37,942 nucleotides of DNA from Verrucomicrobiota bacterium (GCA_003219695.1 QHQA01000111.1:1-37942), one strand, 5' to 3'. Shown: positions 17,122 to 27,333, counted from the first letter of the stretch. Translations and numbers: made by a program. Notes: generated by a model from the sequence alone, not told the origin.

Positions 17122-20100
17122 GGCGTGGTTTTCGCGCGCGAGCTGTTCAAAACTTTTCGCAAAAATGGCGCGGTGCGGCTCACTCGATTCTTTACAATTT
17201 GTTCGGGTGTTCCGGTAGCGACTACTTTGCCGCCCGCGTCACCAGCTTCCGGGCCGAGATCGACAATGTAATCGGCTTCCGCAATCACACTGAGATTGTG
17301 TTCGATCACGATCACGGTGTTGCCTTCATCCACGAGCCGATGAAGCACATTGAGAAGCAGTTCAATGTCGGCCATATGCAGGCCGATGGTCGGTTCCTCC
17401 AGCAAATACAATGTCGAGCCGCGCGCGCGCATTTTTCGGATCCGCTCGTCGGCCGCGCGGCTCACCCCGCGTTTCAGTTGCGTCACCAGCTTGAGCCGCT
17501 GCGCTTCGCCGCCGCTCAAGGTGGGGCTCGGTTGTCCGAGCTTGAGATAGCCAAGTCCAGTATCGACCAACAGTGAAAGCGGGCGCGCAATTTTCGGATG
17601 CGCCGAAAAAAAATGCGCCGCTTCTTCGATAGTCATTTCCATCACGTCGCCGATGGATTTTTCGTTATAAAGGACTTCCAGTGTTTGCGTATTGTAACGA
17701 CGGCCGTGACAATCTTCACAAGGCACGTAACTGCGCGGTAAAAAATTCATCTCCAGTTTGATCACGCCCTGGCCTTTGCACGTTTCGCAGCGACCGCCTT
17801 CGGCGTTGAATGAGAATCGGCTGGCCGAATAACCGCGCACACGCGAGACGGGCAGTTGCGCGTAAAGAATTCGAACCTCGTCGAATACTTTCACATACGT
17901 GCCCGGCGTCGAGCGCGACGTTTTACCGATCGGCGATTGATCAACTTCATAAACGGCTTGGATCTGGGGTGCGCACGCGCCCCGCGTGCTGGCAATGGCG
18001 CCCTCGCCATTGCGAACTTTTTCTTCAAACAATCCCATTTGCCCGCTGGAAGATCGCGGCGAGGCGCCGCGATCGGCACGCGAGGCGCGTGCGCTCCCCA
18101 GACTCGCGCGAACCATCGGAAGAATTACATCGTGCATCAGCGTCGATTTTCCCGAACCGGAAATTCCAGTGATCACCGAAAGCCTGCCGATGGGGAAACG
18201 AACATTGATGTCTTTCAAATTGTTCGCGCGCGCGCGGTGGACTTCGATCCAGTTTTCCACATCGCGCAGCGATCGGCGCGAGCCCCGGACGGGGTAGCGC
18301 AGCGGCGTTTTCAAGCAGCGGGCTGTCTCGGACTTTGGATTCTTCTCGATGTCGCGTAACGTTCCGGTTGCGACGACTTCGCCGCCGTGAATTCCGGCGC
18401 GCGGCCCGAGATCAACAATGTGATCGGCCCGCCGCATGGTTTCTTCATCGTGCTCCACTACGATTAGCGAATTGCCTTTGTTCCGAAGCGCGGTGAGCGT
18501 TTCGAGCAAGCGCATGTTATCGCGCGCATGCAGACCGATCGTCGGTTCGTCCAGCACGTAAAGAACGCCGCGCAAATTTGAGCCAAGCTGCGCGGCCAGA
18601 CGAATTCGTTGGGACTCGCCGCCGCTCAACGTTTTCGCGGAGCGCCCCAGCGCGAGATAACCGAGTCCGACCGTTTCCATGAAACGCAGTCGCTGCTGAA
18701 TTTCCGGGATGAGACCGGCAGCGATTGTTTCGTGCGCGCCTTTGAATTTCAACCTTCCGATCGCCCGCGCTGCTTGGCTGGCTGAAAGATTCGTGAACTG
18801 GTCGATGGTGTAGCCGTGCACGCGCACGTGACGCGCCACCGCGTTCAGGCGCGAGCCGTGACAGCTCGGGCATTCGCGCGCTTCGCCTTCCTCGATCCAT
18901 TCCGATTCGCGCTCCGCCGCGAGTTCGTTTTCCAGGACCGATTCACCGTCGCGGTCTGCGCCCGTTTGCAAATCCGCGTCCCAAATTTCACCGAACCCGC
19001 CGCATTCTTCGCACATGCCATGCGGCGAATTGAATGAAAACAACCGCGGATCGAGTTCCTCAAACGCGCGGCCGCAATTTGGACAGCTCATCTCCGTGCT
19101 CACCACTGTTAAGCGATTTTTTGAATCGAGCAGACGCGCTGTGCCGCGGCCGATGTCCAGCGCGCGCCGAACAATGTCGCGCGCGTTCGCGATTCGCTTG
19201 CGATCGATCGCGCCGACAACCACGTCAATGGTGTGCTCTTTGAAACGCTCCAGTTTCCGAAAATGCGCGACGGGAACCAATCGGCCATCGATATACAGCG
19301 CGTCGAAGCCCTGGCGCGCAGCCCAGTGCACCACATCGGTATGAAAACCTTTGCGCGCTTTCACCAGCGGCGCGAGGAGCCTCAGCGGTCCGCGCTTCGC
19401 CGCAGCTTCGACTTGTTTCACGATTGCGGCCACGCTCTGTTTTTCCACGGGCAAATCGCAATCGGGACAAAATTGTGTTCCGATTTTCGCAAACAGGAGC
19501 CGAAGGAAATGATAGACCTCGGTGACCGTCGCAACAGTTGATTTGCCGCCGCCGCGCGTGACACGTTGTTCGATCGCTACACTCGGCGGCAAGCCGCTGA
19601 CGAGATCGACATCAGGCTTTTCGAGTTGCTCGACAAATTGCCGCGCATACGGCGACATACTATCGAGAAAACGGCGCTGTCCTTCGGCGAACAAGATGTC
19701 GAACGCGAGCGTTGATTTGCCAGAGCCGCTTAAACCAGTGATCACTACGAGCTGCTCCCGCGGGATTGCAACATCGATGTTTTTCAGGTTGTGCTCCCGC
19801 GCGCCATGAACGTGGATTGCGCCATTCTTCTGCGGATTGGGGACCGCACGCGCCTCGCGTGCTCCGTTCGCTGCCTCGGCGAACGGTTCTTCCGCAGCTC
19901 GAAGCGCAAGATTCTCTCCCTCGTCAGTGTAGCTGCCACGCTTTCGGAGGGTTTTCGGCGGGGCGCCGAAAACGGCACGCGAGGCGCGTGCGCTCCCCAG
20001 AATTTCGCGAAGAAATTTGCCGGTATGCGAATGCTCAATGCGCGCGATTTCTTCTGGTGTTCCAGTCGCCACTACTTCACCGCCCGCGTCGCCAGCTTCC

Positions 20101-23100
20101 GGACCCAGATCGATGATCCAATCTGCGCACTTGATCACTTCGAGGTTGTGCTCGATCACAACGATGGAATGTCCACGATCGACGAGCCGCTGAAATAACC
20201 GCAGCAGCATCGCCACGTCGTCGAAATGCAGTCCCGTGGTCGGCTCGTCGAAGATGAAGAGATTGCCTCGTGGTATCGGCATCTTGCCGACGGATTGGCT
20301 GGAAGCCAATGCCACAGCGGGCGTCGCGCTTCCTTCCGTCTCCGCCAAGTGTCCAACCAATTTCAGCCGCTGCGACTCACCGCCAGAAAGCGTGTTGAGA
20401 GGTTGACCTAACCGCAAATAACCCAGTCCGACTTCTTCGAGCACTTTGAGCTCGTTCGAAATCTGCATACCCGGATCGACCCTCACCTGGCGCTTCCCGT
20501 CCGCCTCATGGAATTCTTGTTTGCCGATCCGCGCAAAAAACTGAATCGCTTCGCTCACCGTCAAGTCGAGCATATCGTGAATCGATTTTCCGCTGAGTTG
20601 AACTTTTAGAACATGCGGCTGGAAACGTTTGCCTTCGCACTCGGCACAGCGCACAAAAAGATCGCTCAAAAATTGCATCTCGATCTTTTCGTAGCCGGTG
20701 CCTGAGCAACGCTCGCAGCGACCATTGCCGGAATTAAACGAAAATGCGGCGGCGGTGAGTCCTTGCGCCATCGCGTCCGGCTGCGCAGCGAACAGTTCGC
20801 GGACGCGATCAAACAAACCGAGATAAAGGATCGGCGTCGAACGCGGCGTGCGCGCCAAGGGCGACTGATCGACCATCACCACGTCGCCGATGCGATGCGC
20901 GCCAGCGACCGACTTGCATGTGCCCGGCTCCCCTGTCAAGCCGTAGGTCGCCGCGGCGACCGAAGGCTGATGATCAGAGGATTGGCCCTTTGCACGCAAG
21001 AGATTCCGGTAAAGCACATCGTGAATGAGAGTGGATTTGCCGGAACCGGATACGCCGGTCACGCACGCGAAAACGCCAAGTGGCAGCTCGACGTCAATGT
21101 TTTTCAGATTGTGCTGGCGCGCACCAATGATCTTGATCGATGAGGTCGATCTTCGCCGCCATTTCGGCACTGGGATTGATTTGCGATTCGTCAGATAATC
21201 GCGCGTTAAGGATTGGGGAGCGCCATCTCGTGCGAGAAAATCCTCCGGCGAACCATTCCAAACCAATTCGCCGCCGTGCTCGCCGCGGCCGGGCCCGAGA
21301 TCGATCAAATTATCGGCGGCGCGGATGATTTGTTCCTCGTGCTCGACGACCAGCAAGGTGTTGCCCTTCTCGCGTAGATTGTGCATCAGGCGCACGAGCT
21401 GGCCGACATCGCGCGGGTGCAATCCGATGCTTGGTTCGTCCATGACAAACAGCGTGTTCACCAGCGATGCGCCGAGACATGTCGTCAGGTTTACGCGCTG
21501 GACTTCGCCCCCGCTCAACGTGCGAGTGGACCGATCCAGCGTGAGATAACCCACGCCGACTTCGCAGAGATAGTTCAGGCGTGCGCAAATTTCGTCGCGC
21601 AGCATTGCTGCAGTTTTGTCGGCAGGTGAAATTCCGAGATTGCGGAGAACATCGCGCGCTTCGCAGATCGAAAGCGCCTGGAATTCCGGAAGCGTTAAGG
21701 TAGCGCATGCCTCCGGTCCGCCAGTCGGACGGACTCGTCCCGCGGCGAGCTTGCCCCTCAAACTCGCAACCGGAACGGTCGCGCTACATTTGTAGTTCAA
21801 GGCTTCGGGTTGATAGCGGCCGCCATTGCATTTGGGACAAGTAATGTAAGCGCGATAGCGGCTGAGCAGGACGCGCACATGCATTTTGTACGTCTTGCTC
21901 TCAAGCCAGCGGAAAAAGCCGCGCGCGCCGTACCAGCGATCGTGTTCGTAGTCTTCACTGTAGCTGGCATCGTTGATGCCGGGGTCACCGCCCCCGGCTA
22001 CAGTCTCTCCTTCGATGACGAAATCCTGATCAGCCCGTGGTAATTCCTCGAACGGAACATTGATGTCGATCTCTGCGCGCGCGCACGCGCGAAGCAAGTC
22101 CTTCTGCGATTCGCCGAACTCCGCGCCGCGAAAAACGCGCACCACGCCTTGTTTGATGCTCAAGCTGCGGTCGGGAATTGCCTTGTTTAAGTCGATCGCG
22201 ATCGTCCGGCCGAAGCCGCGGCATTCCGGGCATGCGCCGAGCGGATTGTTGAAACTGAAGAGTCCCGAAGTGGGTGGACGAATGTCCAAGTCGCACCAGG
22301 CGCAATGCCAGCCGGTGGAGAAGGGAAGAGAGTGATCGGTGATTGGTGATTGGTGATCAGTTGAAAACGGAATGACGTTTATCTTTCCTCTTCCAAACCG
22401 AAGCGCGGTTTCGATGGCTTCGATTAATCGGGCGCGATTTTCGGGCATTATTGCGATGCGATCCTGGATCACCTGCACGCGGGCGCCGAGCCGTTTGATT
22501 TTTGGATCGGCATCGTCCACGCGGACGATTTGGTTGTCGATCCAAACGCGCACGTAACCTTGCTGCTGGAGGAAATCGAAAAACTTCCGCGGCTCGGTTT
22601 TCGGCGGGACGGAGATCCAAAACGTGATGAGAACCGTTGTGCCGTCATTCCGACCGGATCCCGCAGTCGCTGGAGAAGTGGAGGAATCCCGCGGAGTTAC
22701 CAGCTGGTTTCGCGACGGGATTTCTCGACTTCGCTCGAAATGACAGATGACTTGCTCGGCGATTGACTGCGCCGTTTCGGGGCGAATCTGGCGGCCACAG
22801 CTTGGACAGAAGGCGCGCGAGACGCGCGGCCATAGCAGTTTCAAGTAATCGTTGATCTCCGTCATTGTCCCGACGGTCGAGCGCGATGTTTTCACCGGAT
22901 TCGCCTGCTCGATGGCAATCGCAGGCGGGATGCCGCGGATGTCGTCCACGCGAGGTTTGTCCATGCGATCGAGAAACTGCCGCATGTAAGGACTGAACGT
23001 CTCGACGTACCGTCGCTGGCCTTCGGCGTAAATCGTCTCAAAGGCAAGTGATGATTTGCCGCTGCCGCTCGGGCCGGTGACGACGGTCAATTTCCCCAGC

Positions 23101-23213
23101 GGAAGATCGACATCAATCCCCTTGAGATTGTTCTGGCGCGCTCCGCGAATTTCGACGCAAGCATTCCGCGCCGGTGCAATCACACGCTCTTTTTTCCCGA
23201 TCTTCGAACCCAC
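17112..23213 (-). CDS. uvrA: Double-length UvrA, with repeat-derived insertions
   Basis: UvrA is the damage-sensing ABC ATPase of nucleotide excision repair. This 2033-aa protein is two UvrA copies in tandem. Four Walker A motifs are seen ([36 protein letters not shown]) with four LSGGE signatures, and two sets of zinc-finger Cys pairs (CPKC, CERC/CAEC, then CPNC/CEEC, CPSC, CETC/CEDC). A normal UvrA has about 940 residues; Chlamydiae carry a similar double form, which supports PVC ancestry. The extra length over two normal copies is largely short in-frame inserts made of palindromic repeats, listed separately. The start is GTG. The TGA stop lies inside another repeat copy. Confidence 0.95.
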   Translation of the reverse strand: MGSKIGKKERVIAPARNACVEIRGARQNNLKGIDVDLPLGKLTVVTGPSGSGKSSLAFETIYAEGQRRYVETFSPYMRQFLDRMDKPRVDDIRGIPPAIAIEQANPVKTSRSTVGTMTEINDYLKLLWPRVSRAFCPSCGRQIRPETAQSIAEQVICHFERSREIPSRNQLVTPRDSSTSPATAGSGRNDGTTVLITFWISVPPKTEPRKFFDFLQQQGYVRVWIDNQIVRVDDADPKIKRLGARVQVIQDRIAIMPENRARLIEAIETALRFGRGKINVIPFSTDHQSPITDHSLPFSTGWHCAWCDLDIRPPTSGLFSFNNPLGACPECRGFGRTIAIDLNKAIPDRSLSIKQGVVRVFRGAEFGESQKDLLRACARAEIDINVPFEELPRADQDFVIEGETVAGGGDPGINDASYSEDYEHDRWYGARGFFRWLESKTYKMHVRVLLSRYRAYITCPKCNGGRYQPEALNYKCSATVPVASLRGKLAAGRVRPTGGPEACATLTLPEFQALSICEARDVLRNLGISPADKTAAMLRDEICARLNYLCEVGVGYLTLDRSTRTLSGGEVQRVNLTTCLGASLVNTLFVMDEPSIGLHPRDVGQLVRLMHNLREKGNTLLVVEHEEQIIRAADNLIDLGPGRGEHGGELVWNGSPEDFLARDGAPQSLTRDYLTNRKSIPVPKWRRRSTSSIKIIGARQHNLKNIDVELPLGVFACVTGVSGSGKSTLIHDVLYRNLLRAKGQSSDHQPSVAAATYGLTGEPGTCKSVAGAHRIGDVVMVDQSPLARTPRSTPILYLGLFDRVRELFAAQPDAMAQGLTAAAFSFNSGNGRCERCSGTGYEKIEMQFLSDLFVRCAECEGKRFQPHVLKVQLSGKSIHDMLDLTVSEAIQFFARIGKQEFHEADGKRQVRVDPGMQISNELKVLEEVGLGYLRLGQPLNTLSGGESQRLKLVGHLAETEGSATPAVALASSQSVGKMPIPRGNLFIFDEPTTGLHFDDVAMLLRLFQRLVDRGHSIVVIEHNLEVIKCADWIIDLGPEAGDAGGEVVATGTPEEIARIEHSHTGKFLREILGSARASRAVFGAPPKTLRKRGSYTDEGENLALRAAEEPFAEAANGAREARAVPNPQKNGAIHVHGAREHNLKNIDVAIPREQLVVITGLSGSGKSTLAFDILFAEGQRRFLDSMSPYARQFVEQLEKPDVDLVSGLPPSVAIEQRVTRGGGKSTVATVTEVYHFLRLLFAKIGTQFCPDCDLPVEKQSVAAIVKQVEAAAKRGPLRLLAPLVKARKGFHTDVVHWAARQGFDALYIDGRLVPVAHFRKLERFKEHTIDVVVGAIDRKRIANARDIVRRALDIGRGTARLLDSKNRLTVVSTEMSCPNCGRAFEELDPRLFSFNSPHGMCEECGGFGEIWDADLQTGADRDGESVLENELAAERESEWIEEGEARECPSCHGSRLNAVARHVRVHGYTIDQFTNLSASQAARAIGRLKFKGAHETIAAGLIPEIQQRLRFMETVGLGYLALGRSAKTLSGGESQRIRLAAQLGSNLRGVLYVLDEPTIGLHARDNMRLLETLTALRNKGNSLIVVEHDEETMRRADHIVDLGPRAGIHGGEVVATGTLRDIEKNPKSETARCLKTPLRYPVRGSRRSLRDVENWIEVHRARANNLKDINVRFPIGRLSVITGISGSGKSTLMHDVILPMVRASLGSARASRADRGASPRSSSGQMGLFEEKVRNGEGAIASTRGACAPQIQAVYEVDQSPIGKTSRSTPGTYVKVFDEVRILYAQLPVSRVRGYSASRFSFNAEGGRCETCKGQGVIKLEMNFLPRSYVPCEDCHGRRYNTQTLEVLYNEKSIGDVMEMTIEEAAHFFSAHPKIARPLSLLVDTGLGYLKLGQPSPTLSGGEAQRLKLVTQLKRGVSRAADERIRKMRARGSTLYLLEEPTIGLHMADIELLLNVLHRLVDEGNTVIVIEHNLSVIAEADYIVDLGPEAGDAGGKVVATGTPEQIVKNRVSRTAPFLRKVLNSSRAKTTPSS
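17966..18099. repeat. In-frame insert in uvrA, GGGGAGCGCACGCG family
   Basis: GGGGTGCGCACGCGCC at one end and its near-perfect inverted partner GGCGCGTGCGCTCCCC at the other bound a 134-bp unit (uvrA residues about 1706-1750, reading [19 protein letters not shown] and on). UvrA homology resumes on each side: LMHDVILPM before and [15 protein letters not shown] after. Related to 19839-19998. Confidence 0.7.
19839..19998. repeat. In-frame insert in uvrA between the two UvrA halves
   Basis: The 24-bp terminal arms GGGGACCGCACGCG... and ...CGCGTGCGCTCCCC are inverted copies with one mismatch. The unit encodes uvrA residues about 1073-1125 ([19 protein letters not shown] and on) and forms the linker between the first and second UvrA copy. 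The peptide GSARASRA is shared with the 17966-18099 insert. Confidence 0.72.
20265..20335. repeat. Probable in-frame insert in uvrA near a Walker B region
   Basis: uvrA residues about 960-984 ([19 protein letters not shown] and on) interrupt the step between KLVGHLAE and [13 protein letters not shown], which are normally close together. The DNA holds TTGGCTGGAAGCCAA, an inverted repeat. Boundaries are approximate. Confidence 0.5.
20929..20975. repeat. In-frame insert in uvrA with GGTCGCCGCGGCGACC
   Basis: The 16-bp palindrome at 20946-20961 is identical to the intergenic copy at 14396-14411. It translates as part of [16 protein letters not shown] (uvrA residues about 747-762), just before [22 protein letters not shown], where UvrA conservation resumes. 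Confidence 0.6.
21700..21787. repeat. In-frame insert in uvrA, GTAGCGC...GCGCTAC family
   Basis: GTAGCGC at one end and GCGCTAC at the other bound 88 bp that encode uvrA residues about 476-505 ([19 protein letters not shown] and on). Conserved UvrA sequence ([14 protein letters not shown] before, [14 protein letters not shown] after) flanks it. The same family is intergenic at 11877, 25195 and 35610. Confidence 0.72.
21958..22003. repeat. In-frame insert in uvrA, CTGTAGC...GGCTACAG family
   Basis: CTGTAGC and GCTACAG bound a 46-bp unit with an inner GGCATCGTTGATGCC palindrome, encoding uvrA residues about 404-419 ([16 protein letters not shown]). Related to the intergenic GCCGGGATCACCGATCCCGGCTACAG copy at 33062-33086. 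Confidence 0.62.
22331..22361. repeat. In-frame GTGATTGG tandem array in uvrA
   Basis: AGTGATCGGTGATTGG followed by GTGATTGGTGATCAGT is an 8-9-mer tandem run that translates as [13 protein letters not shown] (uvrA residues about 285-295). A related GTGATCGGTTATCAGTG pair flanks tRNA-Val upstream (27334-27413). Confidence 0.6.
22644..22744. repeat. In-frame insert in uvrA, GTCATTCCGA family
   Basis: GTCATTCCGAC at one end and TCGCTCGAAATGAC at the other bound 101 bp that encode uvrA residues about 157-190 ([16 protein letters not shown] and on). It is the same family as 3033-3132 and 16958-17121. Normal UvrA sequence resumes with [14 protein letters not shown]. Confidence 0.75.
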
Positions 23214-23260
23214 TGGAGATTTTCGCTCCTAGTCAAGCACTTCGCAAATTCCAAGGAACA

Positions 23261-23304
23261 ACGGCTTCCCAGCCGTCGAGCAAACGTGACGGCTGGGAAG
23301 CCGT
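23261..23304. terminator. 16-bp-arm palindrome between pckG and uvrA
   Basis: ACGGCTTCCCAGCCGT and its perfect inverse ACGGCTGGGAAGCCGT are separated by 12 nt, and the arm touches the pckG TGA stop (23304-23306). It would form a strong hairpin at the end of the pckG transcript, but has no T-tract. It belongs to the repeat collection in this window as much as to terminators. Confidence 0.5.
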
Positions 23305-25133
23305 CACTCCTTGAATCGCTCTGCCACCGCCTCGCGCTGTTTTTGCAACTCCTCCGGCACTACGCCGCCTAACGAATCGAAAAATTCCTTGTGCGCAGCA
23401 ATCTCTTTCTGCCATTCCTCGTGATCGATGCCGAGAAGTTCGGCTACGCATTTGTGATCGAGATCCAGTCCGGCGAGGTCGAGGTCGTGCGGGTTGGGTA
23501 TCCAGCCGACAGGCGATTTGAGCGCGGAAGCTTTTGGGTTCCCTTCGCAGCGATCGATGATCCATTTGAGCACGCGCATGTTTTCACCGAAACCGGGCCA
23601 AAGGAATTTTCCGTCGGTGCTTTTGCGGAACCAGTTCACGTTAAAAATGAGCGGCGGATGGGTGAGGCGTTTACCGATGTCGATCCAGTGCTGGAAATAA
23701 TCGCCGATGTTATATCCGCAAAAAGGCAGCATCGCCATCGGATCGCGGCGAACCTTGCCGACCGCGCCAGTGGCCGCAGCGGTCGTTTCCGAAGCCATCG
23801 TCGCGCCGAGATAGACGCCGTGATTCCAATCGAATGCTTGATAAACTAGTGGAACGGTATCGCTGCGGCGCCCGCCGAAAATGATGGCGCTGATCGGCAC
23901 GCCTTCGCCTTTCTCAACATCGGGATCGAGCGCCGGGTTGTTGCGCATCGGGGTGGTGAACCGGCTGTTTGGATGCGCGGCCTTTTCCTTTGAGTCCGGC
24001 ATCCAATCGTTCCCGCGCCAATCAATCGCATGTTTGGGTGGGGGGGCGTCTTTTCCTTCCCACCAAACATCGCCGTCATCGGTGAGCGCGACGTTGGTGT
24101 AAAGCGTGTCATGCTCGATCGACTTCATCGCGTTCGGATTCGATTTGTAACTCGTGCCGGGAACGACGCCGAAATAACCGTTCTCCGGATTCACAGCAAA
24201 CAACCGCTCATTGCGAATCTGCATCCACGCGATGTCGTCGCCGACGGTTGTGACCTTCCAGCCATTGAAATGCGCCGGCGGAATGAGCATGGCGAAATTG
24301 GTTTTGCCGCACGCACTGGGAAACGCCGCAGCCACGTAGTGCTTTTTGCCTTCGGGCGATTCGACGCCGAGGATCAACATGTGCTCCGCCATCCAACCTT
24401 GCTTGCGCGCGAGATACGATCCGATCCGTAGCGCGAGACATTTCTTGCTCAGCAAAACGTTGCCGCCGTAACCTGAGCCCACCGAAATGATGGTGTTGTC
24501 CTGCGGAAAATGGCAGATGAAGCGGCGCTCAGGATTCACGTCCAGCAATGAATGCACGCCGCGGTTCCATTCTGCGTTTGGATCGTTGCCCAGCCGTTTT
24601 ACTGCGACCGCGCCCAGGCGCGTCATGATGCGCATGTTGAGCGCGACATATTTTGAGTCGGTAATTTCAAAGCCGACTTTAGCGAGTGGCGAATCCGCCG
24701 GACCCATGATGTAGGGAATGACGAAGAGGGTGCGCCCGCGCATGGCGCCCTTGAGCAGGCCGCGAAGCTTTGCGTATGTCTCCCGGGGCTCCGACCAATT
24801 GTTGGTTGGACCGGCTTCCTCTTTAGTCGGTGTGCAGACGAAGGTGAATTGCTCGACGCGCGCGACGTCGTTCGGATTTGAACGGTGCAAATAGGAGCGC
24901 GGAACTTTCTTCTGGTTCAGTTTGATCAGGACATCTTGCTTCAGCGATTCAGCGATGACAAAATCCTTTTCCCGCTCTGAGCCGTCGCACCAGAAAATAT
25001 TTTCCGGTTCTGTGAGAGTCGCGATGTCGTGCACCCAATCCAGCACCGCTTGGTTGGCCGGTCTTGCGTCACCGATCCCGTTCGGCGGGAATATGGCAGG
25101 CGCGGGATTTTTCATAAAAGCGAGAATGTCCAT
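23304..25133 (-). CDS. pckG: GTP-dependent phosphoenolpyruvate carboxykinase
   Basis: This enzyme converts oxaloacetate + GTP to PEP + GDP + CO2, the entry to gluconeogenesis. At about 609 aa it has the GTP-form length. Seen motifs are the P-loop-like PSACGKTNFAML, GGNVLLSKKCLALRIGS, VTTVGDDIAWM, NPENGYFGVVPGTS, and FGGRRSDTVPLVYQAFDW. ATG 25133 is chosen; an upstream GTG (25142) adds three residues. Gene order puts it just upstream of uvrA on the same strand. Its TGA stop abuts a perfect palindrome. Confidence 0.97.
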   Translation of the reverse strand: MDILAFMKNPAPAIFPPNGIGDARPANQAVLDWVHDIATLTEPENIFWCDGSEREKDFVIAESLKQDVLIKLNQKKVPRSYLHRSNPNDVARVEQFTFVCTPTKEEAGPTNNWSEPRETYAKLRGLLKGAMRGRTLFVIPYIMGPADSPLAKVGFEITDSKYVALNMRIMTRLGAVAVKRLGNDPNAEWNRGVHSLLDVNPERRFICHFPQDNTIISVGSGYGGNVLLSKKCLALRIGSYLARKQGWMAEHMLILGVESPEGKKHYVAAAFPSACGKTNFAMLIPPAHFNGWKVTTVGDDIAWMQIRNERLFAVNPENGYFGVVPGTSYKSNPNAMKSIEHDTLYTNVALTDDGDVWWEGKDAPPPKHAIDWRGNDWMPDSKEKAAHPNSRFTTPMRNNPALDPDVEKGEGVPISAIIFGGRRSDTVPLVYQAFDWNHGVYLGATMASETTAAATGAVGKVRRDPMAMLPFCGYNIGDYFQHWIDIGKRLTHPPLIFNVNWFRKSTDGKFLWPGFGENMRVLKWIIDRCEGNPKASALKSPVGWIPNPHDLDLAGLDLDHKCVAELLGIDHEEWQKEIAAHKEFFDSLGGVVPEELQKQREAVAERFKE

Positions 25134-25194
25134 CTTAACCACGAATGAACGCGAATAAACACCAATGTAGTGCGGAGGAAGCTCGAATCACCCT

Positions 25195-25222
25195 GTAGCG
25201 CAGGTTTCTAAACCTGCGCTAC
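25195..25222. repeat. GTAGCGCAGGTTT/AAACCTGCGCTAC palindrome
   Basis: Perfect 13-bp arms with a 2-nt centre lie in the divergent gap between pckG and the rhomboid gene. Member of the GTAGCGC family. Nothing else is clear in the 179-base gap. Confidence 0.6.
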
Positions 25223-25312
25223 TTTCCCCGCGGCTTCGCTGCATGTGGGTTTGTTCGTGGTCGAGTCGTCGTTGCGCTTGCGTAAACGAAAGCGCGGCAT
25301 TTAATTGAAAGC

Positions 25313-26167
25313 ATGTTCGGGGTCACCACGTCCGATGATTATCGGCCGGTTGCGTGGATGGGTCGTTATCCCGTCGATGTGACCACGATGCTGGTCGGGG
25401 TGCATGTCGCAGCCGCAGTTCTCGCGGCAATTCTCGTGGCGTTCGGAGCCGGGTCACTCCTGGCGTATCTCCAATTCGACAGCGCAGCGGTGTGGTCCAG
25501 TGGTCAAGTGTGGCGCCTTTTCACTTACGCGTTCGTGCATGCGCCGTCGGGACTGCTGTGGTTCGCCATCGAGATGTACTTCCTGTTCGTGTTTGGGCGG
25601 GAGGTGGAGCGTTTTGTCGGGCGACGCGCTTACATTGGGCTCTATCTGGTTTTACTGCTCACGCCCGTGGCGCTGCTCACGGTCTGGGGTCATTGGGAAC
25701 GTTCTGCCATTGCTGGCTCGCCGGCGTTGCACTTTGGGATTTTTGTCGCTTTCGCCACCATCTACCCGCGCGTTGAGTTGTTTCTCCGGATCATGGCAAA
25801 ATGGATTGCGCTGATTCTGGCCGGTGTTTACACGTTTCAACTCCTCGCCTATCACGCTTGGGGCGATCTGGTGGTGGTCTGGACCAGTATTGGCGCCGCG
25901 TTCCTCTTTATTGAATTGCGCGGGGCCGGACCGGAACTCGCCTGGTGGAATGCTTTGAAAGAGCGGTTCGCTTCCAGGCCGAAATACCATGTCGTTCCGA
26001 AAATGCGACCGCGATCCGGCGGCGATCGGACGGAATCGGATGATGTTTATTCATCGATCGATCCGATTCTCGACAAAATTTCGAAGTTCGGCATTGGAAG
26101 TTTAACCGCAAGCGAGCGGCGGCAACTGAATCGCGAGCGCGAGAGGCTGCTGAAGAAATCGGAGTAA
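25313..26167 (+). CDS. Rhomboid-fold membrane protein, probably inactive
   Basis: The 284-aa protein has about six membrane helices in the order of a rhomboid (WRLFTYAFVHA starts the L1-TM2 region). Its C-terminal tail (DVYSSIDPILDKISKFGIGSLTASERRQL) resembles the DUF6576 tail common on bacterial rhomboids. The catalytic Ser motif GxSG is absent: the site reads AGSPALHFG. The HxxxN pair expected in TM2 is also missing. It is therefore best called a rhomboid pseudoprotease, perhaps binding membrane clients. The tail is soluble and Arg/Glu-rich. A palindromic repeat starts right after the stop. Confidence 0.82.
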   Translation: MFGVTTSDDYRPVAWMGRYPVDVTTMLVGVHVAAAVLAAILVAFGAGSLLAYLQFDSAAVWSSGQVWRLFTYAFVHAPSGLLWFAIEMYFLFVFGREVERFVGRRAYIGLYLVLLLTPVALLTVWGHWERSAIAGSPALHFGIFVAFATIYPRVELFLRIMAKWIALILAGVYTFQLLAYHAWGDLVVVWTSIGAAFLFIELRGAGPELAWWNALKERFASRPKYHVVPKMRPRSGGDRTESDDVYSSIDPILDKISKFGIGSLTASERRQLNRERERLLKKSE

Positions 26168-26271
26168 CCTGTAGCCGTCGCCCTGGGCGGGACGCGTTTC
26201 CTCCATCAGTATTTCGCTTCGTACCCGCCTTCGCTGCGCTTCGGCGTGCCAGGCAGCGAAGCGGCTACAGG
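26168..26271. repeat. CCTGTAGCCG...CGGCTACAGG repeat
   Basis: Ten-base perfect inverted ends bound a 104-bp unit filling the convergent gap between the rhomboid gene and gmhA. It begins at the base after the rhomboid stop. The inner part has CGCTTCG-type short inverted repeats. Confidence 0.6.
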
Positions 26272-26278
26272 ATCAGGA

Positions 26279-26857
26279 TTACGTTTTATTGAGCCGCGCC
26301 TCGATGATCTCGCACAGTACATGAAGCAAGAGCTGGTGCGCTTCCTGGATTCGCGCAGTTGAGTTACTGCGAATCAAAAGATCGACGTCGGCCATGCCAA
26401 TGGTTGATCCGCCGTCGCGGCCGAGGAAGGCAATCGTTTTCACTTTGCGCGCTTTGGCTTCCTCCAGAGCGCGTATCACATTTTTTGATTTGCCAGAAGT
26501 GGTCAGGCAAATGAGTAAGTCCCCCGGCTGGCCGAACGCCGCGACCTGGCGCGCGAAAATTTCGTCGAAACCATAATCGTTTCCTGCGGCGGTGAGAAGC
26601 CCGCCATCGCTTGCGAGGCAAATCGCCGGATAAGCAGGGCGGTCTCCGGCGAACCGCACTACTAACTCAGTCGCAAAATGGGACGCATCCGCCGCGCTGC
26701 CACCATTCCCGCAAACGAGTAGTTTGTTCCCCGCACGCAAACATTGCTCGATCAGATCGGCAGACTTTTCTACGGGGTCTTTTAGTTTCGCGAGTGATTC
26801 AGTTGTCTGGAGTGACGCTGTGATAGCCGCTCCAAGGATGTTCGAGATTTCAGTCAT
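26279..26857 (-). CDS. gmhA: GmhA-like sedoheptulose-7-phosphate isomerase (SIS domain)
   Basis: GmhA converts D-sedoheptulose 7-phosphate to D-glycero-D-manno-heptose 7-phosphate for LPS heptose. The 192-aa protein has the family length, with LLVCGNGGSAADASHFATELV (SIS phosphosugar site), LTTSGKSKNVIRAL and AHQLLLHVLCEIIE carrying the C-terminal active-site His. The ATG overlaps the stop of the preceding TonB-like gene as TAATG. No other heptose genes are adjacent, so a general phosphosugar isomerase role remains possible. Confidence 0.9.
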   Translation of the reverse strand: MTEISNILGAAITASLQTTESLAKLKDPVEKSADLIEQCLRAGNKLLVCGNGGSAADASHFATELVVRFAGDRPAYPAICLASDGGLLTAAGNDYGFDEIFARQVAAFGQPGDLLICLTTSGKSKNVIRALEEAKARKVKTIAFLGRDGGSTIGMADVDLLIRSNSTARIQEAHQLLLHVLCEIIEARLNKT

Positions 26858-27216
26858 TACGGGACAAAATTCTGCCGATGGCTAAACGTTAACGGGATAT
26901 CGACGTGAGATGCAATTCCAGATTTGAAGCGCCAATGCTGGAAACATTCAACACCTGAATCATCTAAGATCTTGTAGCCTGTGCTTTTGATCACCTCAAC
27001 GCGGATGACGTGGCCTGTTACCTTATCGATATATGCGCGGAAAATTCCGCTACCCTCGGGCCAATTGCGCGAATATTTTGGACGCGGTGCGAAAACCGCA
27101 AGGCGCTTTACCCTGCGCCTCTGATCAGGATTCTTGGCCTCATTCTCGGCAGAACCGGGCTTTGGAATAATCAGACCTAGGACTGGTATGGTCGCGACAG
27201 TTAAAACCAAGCGCAT
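26857..27216 (-). CDS. Small TonB C-terminal-domain protein
   Basis: The 119-aa protein has a hydrophobic N-terminal segment (LVLTVATIPVLGLIIP) and a TonB C-terminal-like domain: YSRNWPEGSGIFRAYIDKVTGHVIRVEVIKSTGYKILDDSGVECFQHWRF. It has no Pro-rich linker, so it is either a secreted TonB-box domain or a membrane-anchored mini-TonB. Its stop overlaps the gmhA ATG, implying one transcript. A separate full TonB lies at 13321-14283. Confidence 0.7.
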   Translation of the reverse strand: MRLVLTVATIPVLGLIIPKPGSAENEAKNPDQRRRVKRLAVFAPRPKYSRNWPEGSGIFRAYIDKVTGHVIRVEVIKSTGYKILDDSGVECFQHWRFKSGIASHVDIPLTFSHRQNFVP

Positions 27217-27238
27217 CCGGAGAATGTGAAGAAGAAGA

Positions 27239-27313
<75 letters not shown>

Positions 27314-27333
27314 ACTTCAATTAGAAGTGATAA

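Noticed and set aside
17112-23213. Two separate uvrA genes joined by a sequencing error
   Set aside because: One continuous frame covers both halves, the junction is an in-frame repeat, and Chlamydiae have a similar double UvrA.
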